Notes under the pieces: model-generated
Told to the model about the DNA's origin: nothing
What the model saw: only the letters and a program-made list of their open reading frames with translations
Database searches by the model: none
Assembly: GCA_000934455.1 (NCBI GenBank)
Contig: KN886526.1
Coordinates: forward strand, 39,238-76,096
DNA length: 36,859 nucleotides
DNA from: Apostichopus parvimensis
Lineage: Eukaryota > Echinodermata > Holothuroidea > Aspidochirotida > Stichopodidae
Direction of reading: 5' to 3'
Translations under genes and position numbers: made by a program
In this document: positions 1 through 19,691 of the stretch, in pieces
Layout of the letters: each line of letters starts with the position of its first letter
Position numbering within the stretch: position 1 is the stretch's first letter

Positions 1-131
1 ATCAAGGCTATTACTTTCATCATGCTCCTCCTCTTCACCTTCCTCTACATCTTTGCCATCACCGGTATCATCTTCTTTGACTCTTACACCCGCTCGGAAC
101 GTCAAGATCTCAAATACAAGGACAGCTTCAG
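1..131 (+). CDS. CATSPER2: CATSPER2 exon a (S5 helix)
   Basis: Read in frame from base 1 (IKAITFIMLLLFTF...), a hydrophobic S5 segment followed by a polar turret YTRSERQDLKYKDSF. It ends AG before the donor GTTTGC and the split arginine codon is completed by exon b. The exon may begin before the window. Confidence 0.85.
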
Positions 132-3100
132 GTTTGCATGCTTTCCATCTAGCCTACATGTATCCATTCCTCTTTGCTCCATTACCTTCTGGTTTTACAT
201 CCATTTCACTTTTAATACCTTGTTTTTATCTTAGTTGAATTTATGTAAGCAGTTTGGAATTGCAAGCAAAATGTAATTAGCATCTTTATTTTCAGCATAG
301 CTTCATCCCTCCACTAGAAGATATATTACATATTAATCTTTTAATGTCGTATGGCTTTTTTTCTACTTACTGGGAATCATCATGTTTGCAATTTAATACT
401 CTGTAACCATGACAACTTTGTACAATTGTCACTCTAGACCACCAGTCCACCATCATATATTCAAAGGAATTGACGTACAATATTTCCTTTTGGTTATTAT
501 TATATCAGGAGTTTACCTCGTGCCATGATCACCTTATTTCAACTGTTTACCTTGGATCAGTGGTATAAACTATTGAATGACATGTGGAAGGTGATGGACT
601 CCATGATACCCCTCGGTTACATCATCCTCTGGATCTGCATTGGCTCCTTCATCTTCAGGAATGTCTTTGTAGGCATCATGGGTGAGATGGATTCAATTTT
701 TGTTGCTTTGGTATGTTAGGAGGAGTATTGTTGGGAGTATGTGATATTACACAGTGCAGTAAACTAAGTCAGATTCTCACTGAATTGTTAAAGATTTTAC
801 ATCAGTTTGTGTCATGTTGAAAGGCAAATTTATCATGTGTTTAATACAACTAGTTAGGATTGGCTCATTTCTAATCACGCCGATTTCAGATCCGGTTTTA
901 TAATCAATTTGTTTTTATGTTAACTATAATCCTGGGATTTATGATTTTTATTTTGCTTCTTGTAATATCAGGTCTTTACCTTAATAGATTGTGACTCTCT
1001 TTCCCGGATTTAAATTTCTGTTCCTATAGCAAGGTGTTGACCTTTGACAGCTGTTGATCTTTGACCTAGCTGTGTATGATTCACATGTTTTGATGTGTGT
1101 TTGTCTGTCAGTTAACAATTTCCAGTCGATCCGGAATGATTTATTCGAAGAGGTCAAAGAACAGGAAGCGGCCAGACAGATCATTCAAGATGCCGAGAAA
1201 TTTAACGAAGAATTATCCCGTCAAGAGAAGAAGTTGAATGCTAACAGGTTTGTGATTATAGGATTTTATTTTCAGGTGGCTGCTTTTAAGCTATGACCCA
1301 TAAATAAGTAGACAGTTTTGAGAAGGTTTTTAAACTGATATTAGTTATATCATGTGTCTGATGTGGTCAGGTCTTTTTTAGTCTGATCTACACTTCATTG
1401 CGATTTGCTCATCCTGTTTCATATGACGATTCAGTGATTTTCAACACAGGTTTGTTACCAACAAAAGGCACCAATCTTTATGGAACATGTTTGAAGAGTC
1501 AAACACTTCTGCAAATGCCAATGCTCCCAGTATAATGGAAATATTGTTATGAATAATATCATATGATGGAAGTTGATACTTAAAAGCAACCGAAAATTGG
1601 TATTAAATACTCACATTTTTAGTGAGATCTTATTTATCGGAGGACAAACACTTGGCAGTTCTACTTGTAATATTCAAAGAAAGTTTTGGCTGAGAAGTTT
1701 TTTTGTTATTTCCAGGCGTGGTACTTTGTACCAAGGTCCCACAGTGCAGCCACCCAAGCCCAATCAACCACAGCCATCTCAGCCAGCTGAAGTGTAAGTT
1801 ATGATATGCTTATGATATGTTATGATATGCTTATGATATGTTATGATATGCTTATGTGATGATATGTTATGATATGCATACGTTATGTACTGCTTATGAT
1901 ATGATATGTTATGATATGCTTTTGATATGTTATGATATGCTTACGTTATGATATGCTCACGTTATATGTTATGATATGCTTATGTGATGATATGTTATGA
2001 TATGCTTACATTATGATATGATATGTTATGATATATGCTTATGATATGTTATGATATGCTGATGCTTGTAGAACAAACAAGTTGCATAATTGATTTTCAT
2101 GCAAACTGTTTTTCATCACACAATATAACTGGAGACATTTTACTAGTTCTTAACATTGTTTGCACCCTGTTTCTTTCACCTCATGCCCACCAATCATCTC
2201 CCACCCCTCACCCCACTTTATCCCATCCCCTCATACCCTAATCCCATATCTCCCACCCTTTAGTCCACCATGTGAATGTTCAGCACTTTGCTAGAGGCCT
2301 GCCTATGGCATCATAGATGCCTTGAATCAAAGACAAGTAGAGTGTCTTGGAATTAAGATATAGTGCAAAGTATAAAGAGAGAAAAAAATATCAGGATTGG
2401 AACGAAATTGTGAACTATAGTCTTCCAATATTGTGAGAATATAGTAATCTTTCCCTTATGTTTTGTTCATTTTATGCATGAAGTGTGATTTTGCTACCTA
2501 ACTTTAAGTCGTTGAGAAGTATCTCATGCAAGGAAGATATCTCTAGTGGTTGCATTCTATCTCTCAAGTAGAACCATATAGTGGAAGATGTAAGTATGGT
2601 CTGTTTTCTTGTTTCAATTTTCGAAGGGATAATACAGAAACAGCTGAGCAATCTGTCTCTCAAGAAGTTGAATCAAATGCAGATGGGCAAACAAGTCTCA
2701 GGTACTTTCTCATTCCAATAATTTTTGCCACATGGTAGTAATTTAGTGTCAGTACATGTTAGTAATTGAGTTTTCTTCAGATTGATAGAAGTTCGATCAC
2801 GGTGCTCTAATTGATAGCTTCATCATGTCGCTGACAGAAAAATGCTTTAATTGAAAGAAGTGGCAGAACTCAATAAATCGCTTTCAAAAATCTTTGAGAA
2901 ATGTGACTTGCTTTTATCTGTTGATCTCCTAGATGTATTGCCTTTATGTTGCTGCTTTCTGTGGTATGTTTATCTGTTGATCCTAATGATCATTTTCATT
3001 TCATTTGGTTATACTATTCTTTCTTATAGTGGCACTGATTCTTATGAGTGGTTATACTATTCTTTCTTACAGTGGCACTAATTCTTATGAGTGGTTATAC

Positions 3101-5385
3101 TATTCTTTCTTAGCACTAATTCTTATGAGTGGTTATACTATTCTTTCTTATAGTGGCACTAATTCTTATGAGTGGTTAAACTATTCTTTCTTACAGTGGC
3201 ACTAATTCTTATGAGTGGTTATACTATTCTTTCTTACAGTGGCACTGATTCTTATGAGTGGTTATACTATTCTTTCTTACAGTGGCACTAATTCTTATGA
3301 GTGGTTATACTATTCTTTCTTATAGTGGCACTGATTCTTATGAGTGGTTATACTATTCTTTCTTATAGTGGCACTGATTCTTATGAGTGGTTATACTACT
3401 CTTTCTTATAGTGGCACTGATTCTTAAGAGTGGTTAAACCTTTCTCTCCTACAGTGGCACTGATTTAATAATTATGAGTGGTTATACTATTCTTTCTTAT
3501 ATTGGCACTGATTCTCATCAGTGGTTACACTATTCTTTCTTATAGCCGCACTGATTCTTATGAGTGGTTATACTATTCTTTCTTATAGTGGCACTGATTC
3601 TCATCAGTGGTTATACTATTCTTTCTTATAGTGGCACTGATTCTTATGACCTTCTTGGGGAGAGCAGTGAGAGTCTGTTCCGCCGATCTAGTGATGGGAT
3701 GATAGACAAAGACAAATTATCAACTAGTATGTTGGTTTTTGATACTTATCTTCATTACTTTCCCACTCACCTTCCACATTCTTTGTTTAGTGCTATTGTA
3801 CTTTCTACTTTTTATTTTGTACCATTGTTCTTTTTACTATTGTACTTTGTTTTGGTGTTTCATTTTCTGAATTTAGAGGACATCCTATGTCTCTGTTTAT
3901 TAAGGTATTAGCCTCACCAGTGTTAATAACTTGCATTAAAACACTTTTCTCAGCACAGTTACTATAAGCATAATATTGATTGAGACTTATCTGTAGTTAT
4001 GATAGAGTAGGGAGGTCATATTCTGGATTACTAATTAAAAGACCAACTTTAGCACTCTTGTAATGGAATGACAGATATGTAAGGGAACCTTGTAACAGTT
4101 TAATAAGCATTGCATTCCAATGCTCAGTTAACTGTCAAGAAAGTAGTAACGTTTAGTAAAATCCTCACCTGATCCAAAGCGCGGATTCCTGTCTTTCCTG
4201 ATTCCTGTCTCCTGAAGAAGAAAAAAACTCAACGTTAATCTTTCATAATTTTCTTACCTTTTTTATTCAGATTGGGAAAAGACAGTTCACGACAACCTGA
4301 CCCTTCTGACCAGCACCCCGTCCGAGACTCTCTGGCCGCGGGACACTCTCTTTAGATACTTCCAACTGATGGAGTCCTTGATGGAGAACCTTCAAGAGAG
4401 ACAGGATCTCCAAGATTTGGCATGTAAGTTTTCATCTGGGCTTAAAACAGTCTGTCGTGTAAAATATGACAACATCTTCAGCCATTAGTACACATGAGCT
4501 CCAATATATGACTTTCATTTGTAGTCAGTATAGTGTGATAAGCGTAGATGAGTGTTTAATAAACCAGTAAAAGTCTGGTATTCTTTAAAGTAACTATAAA
4601 GTAGTAGCTGTTACCTGAAACAGATTGTACAGCACCCCAGTAAGGGCAATTTTCTAATGCTTATTCCACTGTGTACTGTACTCTCATGTCATAGTTCTAA
4701 TTGCAACAGGATATGTATACATACTGTCTATACAAGTGCTTTTGAAGGGTTAACATGGATTTAGTGTATAAGCAATTGTTCCAACTGGGTAGTACCTATA
4801 ACCTTATTAGCATATTGAACTTTTGAGTCGAAATCTGTTGACAACTGAATGAGGCTGAACTACGATGTGACTGTGTTAGACACACTGAAATATCTTGAAG
4901 AGATGTTATAGTATGGAAAGAAAACATCAGCATGTGGCATAAAAACTTCAGCATGTGGCATAAGAAACATGGACACAATTTTGTTGGCATGCCATGTGGG
5001 CAAATGGTAAGTGTTGGTAAGTGTACAATTATGTAAATTGGTCATTAGACTGCCTTCGTAAAAATTGGTCTATATTCAATTTTTCTTGGGGGGGGGGGGG
5101 ATTCATGATGTGGTAAGATGGAAGGTTTAAAATGTTTCTAAAGATAACAATTTCAACAACTGTTGGTGAATATGACTTTGTGGTAAATGTGCTCTTCTTG
5201 AGTTGGGTACTACTGTTATCAACATGACCCAATCTTGACACACATATTGTCATACCTTACTGTATGTGTCAGTTATTTGCTATACATGGGTCATTTCAGA
5301 AATGACAGAAGTTGACCTACCATTTATCTTTCTTTCAGATCACTCCCTTCTGCAGATATTTGACTCATTCGACACTTCTGCGTAA
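1..5385 (+). CDS. CATSPER2: CatSper channel subunit 2, 3' part (pore domain and C-terminal tail)
   Basis: Pore-forming subunit of the sperm flagellar calcium channel CatSper, a heterotetramer of CatSper1-4. Eight exons join in phase: 1-131, 509-681, 1112-1247, 1716-1793, 2627-2701, 3632-3726, 4271-4423, 5339-5385, giving 888 nt, or 295 residues plus TAA. Order: end of the fourth-repeat-like S5 helix (MLLLFTFLYIFAITGIIFF), pore helix and filter TLFQLFTLDQWYKLL with the CatSper TxDxW signature, S6 (LGYIILWICIGSFIFRNVFV), then a charged coiled-coil tail, a proline-rich stretch, and a conserved end containing LWPRDTLFRYFQL. CatSper2 is favoured over CatSper1, 3 and 4 by the FTLDxWYxLLxDxWK filter region and the VNNFQSIRNDL and LWPRD segments. 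S1-S4 and the start codon lie before the window. It is tail to tail with KATNAL2. The subunit call rests on remembered family sequence. Confidence 0.9.
509..681 (+). CDS. CATSPER2: CATSPER2 exon b (pore loop and S6)
   Basis: Acceptor TATATCAG, donor G/GTGAGA. It encodes the pore helix, the selectivity filter FTLDQW whose aspartate is expected to line the calcium-selective ring, and S6 ending FRNVFVGIM. This is the most diagnostic exon of the gene. Confidence 0.93.
1112..1247 (+). CDS. CATSPER2: CATSPER2 exon c (post-S6 coiled coil)
   Basis: Acceptor TCTGTCAG, donor CAG/GTTTGT. It encodes VNNFQSIRNDLFEEVKEQEA and a run of charged heptad-like sequence (EKFNEELSRQEKKLNANR). The N-terminal valine codon is split with exon b. 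Confidence 0.92.
1716..1793 (+). CDS. CATSPER2: CATSPER2 exon d (proline-rich linker)
   Basis: Acceptor TTTCCAG, donor GT/GTAAGTT. It encodes RGTLYQGPTVQPPKPNQPQP and SQPAE, a low-complexity cytoplasmic linker. Phase agrees on both sides. The donor runs directly into the ATGATATG array of intron 4. Confidence 0.85.
1798..2063. repeat. ATGATATG minisatellite at the 5' edge of CATSPER2 intron 4
   Basis: About 265 bp of imperfect short units of the type TTATGATATGC or TTATGATATGT, with longer variants containing ACGTTATG or TGTGATG. It begins within a few bases of the exon d donor (GTAAGTTATGATATGC), so the splice site itself looks like the seed of the array. Confidence 0.93.
2627..2701 (+). 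CDS. CATSPER2: CATSPER2 exon e (acidic linker)
   Basis: It encodes DNTETAEQSVSQEVESNADG and QTSL, acidic and probably disordered. The chosen acceptor TTTTCGAAG at 2625-2626 keeps phase and reads GT+G for valine. A second AG after AATACAG would also be in phase, so the 5' edge is less sure than the donor AG/GTACTT. Confidence 0.75.
3006..3650 (+). repeat. 43-bp tandem array, 15 copies, each with a 3' splice site
   Basis: Fifteen units start at 3006, 3049, 3092, 3130, 3173, 3216, 3259, 3302, 3345, 3388, 3431, 3479, 3522, 3565 and 3608. Most are 43 bp; unit 3 is 38 bp and unit 11 is 48 bp. The unit is a pyrimidine tract (TTATACTATTCTTTCTT) plus ATAG or ACAG, followed by TGGCACTGATTCTTATGAG. In unit 15 the AG at 3630-3631 is the working acceptor of exon f, and the TGGCACTGATTCTTATGA half is exon sequence. 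Confidence 0.95.
3632..3726 (+). CDS. CATSPER2: CATSPER2 exon f, begins inside the last unit of a 43-bp array
   Basis: Acceptor TTCTTATAG, donor A/GTATGT. It encodes SGTDSYDLLGESSESLFRRS and SDGMIDKDKLST. Its first 18 or so bases (GGCACTGATTCTTATGA) are the same as the exon-side half of the upstream tandem units, so this is the one acceptor in the ladder that leads into unique coding sequence. Phases on both sides agree. Confidence 0.82.
3727..5338 (+). other. CATSPER2 introns 6 and 7
   Basis: Introns 3727-4270 and 4424-5338 hold no recognisable gene. A poly-G run of 13 lies at 5088-5100, and a short direct repeat (CAGCATGTGGCATAA) occurs twice near 4928 and 4949. Confidence 0.7.
4271..4423 (+). 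CDS. CATSPER2: CATSPER2 exon g (conserved C-terminal segment)
   Basis: Acceptor TTTTATTCAG, donor T/GTAAGT. It encodes NWEKTVHDNLTLL, then TLWPRDTLFRYFQLMESLME and NLQERQDLQDLA, the conserved tail block of CatSper2 with a predicted final helix. Confidence 0.9.
5339..5385 (+). CDS. CATSPER2: CATSPER2 last coding exon and stop
   Basis: Acceptor TTTCTTTCAG. It encodes YHSLLQIFDSFDTSA followed by TAA at 5383-5385. The 3' UTR continues from here. Confidence 0.88.
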
Positions 5386-7179
5386 CACCTGCCCTCAGGA
5401 TACACCTTCCAGAGTCTGTCTTTCCATTTCAACATCATTTTAATATTGCAGAGTATTTATTTGAAACAATGAGTTTTTCAGTTGAGTTGTGAACTCTTCT
5501 TTCTACTCTACATGCTATTACTGCGAGAGTAAACTGCAGTTGATAGAACAAAATTATTCCTGGATTTTAACACCAAATGAGTACTTAACTAGTTATGGAA
5601 TTTTTCCTTCTGTAAAATTTGGTCACACAAACACTATGTGCTATTATTATTCTTAAGTGGTAAAGCTATATCAGCTTCATTGATTTGTTAGTATTGTTAT
5701 TATATGACAAATGGATCAAACTTAGAGCAAAGTAGTCACTTTGACACACAAGTGGTTACATTAAGTATTTAATTACAAATGTATTTAAATGCATTCATGA
5801 AAGAAGTATAACATGTTCAGTCTTTCAAATTACCTTTTCATGATAGCCTGTAGGGCATGACCCCAAAGTGGGTTGGGGGAATTTTTCATAATATATCTAA
5901 AATATTGTCTAAAATAATATCTAAATAGTTGTATGTAAATAGAATATCTAAATTTAAAATATGCAGTAGTCTAAGCTAGCCCCCATACAATCTGAGCATT
6001 GATTCTGATGGGTGGGGTGATCTGCTAAGGTAGTGGCTCAATCCTATTGCTGGGTTGTAGGCCTAAAGGTATGCAGACCACTGTTTCAGTGCATTATGAG
6101 TATAGTTGCAGCTTTATAACCTTATTAAATTGGATTATCCCAAAAATCATTCATTTTCATGGAGAGAGAAAGGGTGGGGGGTTAATTCCAGGTGTACTTC
6201 AAAAGGCAAATAGATGGAAGAATTGCAGGGATTTAAATCTTTCATCAATATCGACTGGATAGTCTAGCTAATGTTAACCTCTGCTGTATTTAAGATATCA
6301 TACGAAAGAAGGATCGAGGTAAGAAAAGACTGGTTATATTTGGACAGCATTCTTTTATTACACATTACTTCACAATATATATTTCTGACATTGTTTTTAC
6401 ATTTGCAAGAGTACCAGTTTGTTAATAATTAAAAGATATGGCTGGAATGCATTTGTGTTATTATTTATTCTTTATACCATAGCACACTCAAATTATTTCT
6501 TGCTTACATAATAATTTATTTTGTCACATGTTTAATCCTTATTATTGTTATAATGCTTAATTGTAGAATATAATTTAAAAAAAAGAAAGGAAAATTGTTT
6601 ATACATGTAGTTAGTGTTTTTCACAGTGAAAGTTGCTCAAATCGATGACCAATGATTTATGTCATTCAATTTCGCTTTGAAAACTTACTTCCACTTTTTC
6701 ATTGTCAATAAGATCACTTGGTGATTTAAATAACAAATGAAGAAATGTTTTGAAACTTTGAAAAGATTGCTAGTTGAGAAGTAGCTCTAAACAACATGAC
6801 CAAAGGACAAAAGGAATTTTTTTAACCACAGATGATTCTTGACATTACATATTCAAAATATTCAGGACACATTTCTAAACCCCAGCATATTGTAACATAC
6901 TCTGCAATGATTCATGGGAGATGATGAATATATTATCACTTAAACAACACCCATCAATGGTGTATAGTTACTTTTAGTTTTAATTTAATGTCCACCTGTC
7001 CGTTTTTTGAGAGTTGTGGTATAGTGTGCTTTCTACAAAGTGGAACCTTTGCAAATTTGAAATGTGAGAAAGCTGTATAATGCCAAAGTTGCAAAAAAAA
7101 CTGCAAGTTGCAATATAAAAGTATAGATGCAATGTAATTTGTCATCTCATAAGTTAACCTTACATAACACATTCATTGT

Positions 7180-7314
7180 ACCATGGTTAATTAAATAATG
7201 CTATTCACTGGATGTGGGTTAATTATTAATGAAAGCTTGCATTCCATTCCATTACCATGGTTAATTAAATAATGCTATTCACTGGATGTGCGTTAATCAT
7301 TAATGAAAGCTTGC
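7180..7314. repeat. 74-bp tandem duplication
   Basis: Two copies beginning ACCATGGTTAATTAAATAAT at 7180 and 7254, each running to GAAAGCTTGC. They differ at only a few positions (for example GGGTTAATTATTAAT against GCGTTAATCATTAAT), which points to a fairly recent event. Confidence 0.93.
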
Positions 7315-7665
7315 TACTGGTTGAGCTAGCTCATCAGTTCCAATTATGAGATTCTCCTTGTTGTAAGTCAAGTCTGCACAATTAATTGATTTCCATAAAA
7401 CTGATAATACTACAAATCCCTTCAAAAAAGTGGGCTCACCTTGTGTCAAAATCTCCTTTAATGCCAAAATAAATATGCACCACTGACTTTTACTTCTGAG
7501 GACATCTTTGGAACTGAAGATGCACTTGAGAGATCTAAGTGCTGGTAGAGACGAACAAAACACCTACAGGTTATCGCAAGTTGTAAGATATTCTGGTTTG
7601 TTTGGGGAGCTCCTACTCTGTTACCATTCTGGAGTAGCAGTGATGTTAGCTTTCAACTGTTAGTT

Positions 7666-7671
7666 TTTATT
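7666..7671 (-). terminator. Possible KATNAL2 polyadenylation signal
   Basis: The minus strand reads AATAAA here, about 490 bases after the KATNAL2 stop. Position is plausible, but there is no transcript support and AATAAA is common in AT-rich DNA. Confidence 0.3.
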
Positions 7672-8157
7672 TGCTGCTATTATACATATTGCACAAATCT
7701 TACAAATAAAGGTGTCACTATGGTTGAATTGTAAAAGAAGCTGAGAACAAAAAGAGGACATCAATTGCACATCATAAGACTGTACTACAAGTTGCACCTC
7801 AATTAGTTTGCCTACTAAATCTTCTGCTCTTCTTCTGCACGCTCATGACTTGTCCTCCCATTCCTCCACCATTTAAACTCTACCCATTTCCACACTGAGT
7901 TTTCCATGCTCTCCTTCCTTGAGAGTACCTTTCCAGCATTTTCTGGAAAATTTAGCTTACCCATGTCCCAACCACAGTCAGGGCCAACTATCGGCTATTA
8001 TACTGGCATTCCGCTACACGTTCCAGCTATTTGCACCTTCCTTCATTTTCAGCTAGGACAGCCATGACGGAGTGTTGTGCATCATTTTTAGCTGGCAGCC
8101 GCTACGACGGAGGTTGTTTAGCTGCTAAACAAGACGTCTTCTAATTAAAGATCCTCG

Positions 8158-19138
<10,981 letters not shown>

Positions 19139-19667
19139 GATTTGAGTTATGCACTTTGCTTAAGATAAAGTGAGACATCTAGGCAAGATCTTGGCAAAGG
19201 CCGTGTTGAACTGGATTTTTAAGGGCCATAATCATCTGTAGACTGTATAGTGTAGGTGTACAAGCCAGGAGACCAAGGAGTTCTGTGCCATAAAATCAAA
19301 ATATAGTGTATAGGCTAGGCTGCATAATGTACTCGCGTCGTCCGTTGCTAGAAGGATAAAGTAATAGTCTCTTCCAGTACTTTGAAAATAAACTCTTCTT
19401 GTTAAATTTTTTATACTGTTAAATGTATGTTTTAGTAGCTAATTTATTTATTTATAACATTTTAAAAGTATTTAAAGCAAAAAATTGGTAGTTTTGTAAT
19501 AAAATATGGAAAAAAGATGTTTTCAATTTTCATGGAAATATTAGTTACGAGTTGCCTATTCCAATCTGAATATGTATAATATTTTCTTGCCAAATTAATT
19601 GCATATGTATGAGCCTTCGACAGCAGCGGCAAAAGAGCCGTTCTGTTAGTAAATTCCACGTTCTAGT
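19139..19667. promoter_or_regulatory. Shared bidirectional promoter region of KATNAL2 and PIAS
   Basis: Only 529 bp separate the two divergent ATG codons, so both 5' UTRs and promoters must fit here unless a gene has a further upstream non-coding exon. Local features are a CpG-bearing patch CTCGCGTCGTCCGTTGC near 19331-19347, and a CCAAT-like TTCCAATC near 19559-19566. I see no TATA box with convincing placement. Start sites cannot be fixed from sequence. Confidence 0.65.
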
Positions 19668-19691
19668 ATGGCGTCAAACGAAGATTTAAAA
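19668..19691 (+). CDS. PIAS: PIAS exon 1 (8 codons)
   Basis: It encodes MASNEDLK with donor GTATGA. It joins in phase to HMVSSFRV of exon 2, reproducing the family start. It was found by homology and phase, being far too short to stand out as an open frame. Confidence 0.87.

Larger units (their letters stand above)
132..3631 (+). other. CATSPER2 introns 1-5 in this window
   Basis: Introns 132-508, 682-1111, 1248-1715, 1794-2626 and 2702-3631. Apart from the two tandem arrays they are AT-rich. A pyrimidine-rich C/T stretch lies at about 2160-2260. I see no other gene in them. Confidence 0.75.
5386..8157. other. Convergent intergenic region with both 3' UTRs
   Basis: About 2.8 kb between the stop codons of CATSPER2 (+) and KATNAL2 (-). 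It is AT-rich without conserved coding sequence. ATTAAA at 6428-6433 (+) is a possible but weak CATSPER2 polyadenylation signal. It also holds the 74-bp duplication at 7180-7314 and a C/T-rich stretch near 7830-7930. The true ends of the UTRs cannot be fixed from sequence alone. Confidence 0.6.

Noticed and set aside
3005..3205. Repetitive open frame (GYTILSYSGTNSYEW repeats)
   Set aside because: It is a by-product of the 43-bp array and is not joined to exons in phase, so not a repeat protein.
5088..5100. G13 run as a regulatory or quadruplex element
   Set aside because: A single homopolymer run, like those at 12535 and 15748; more likely slippage or assembly noise.
7300..7563. 87-codon minus-strand open frame
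   Set aside because: It lies downstream of the KATNAL2 stop, overlaps the 74-bp duplication, and shows no family similarity.
19331..19347. X-box (RFX) site in the shared promoter, expected for a ciliary gene
   Set aside because: The CGTCCGTTGCTAG text lacks a proper second half site, so I do not call it.
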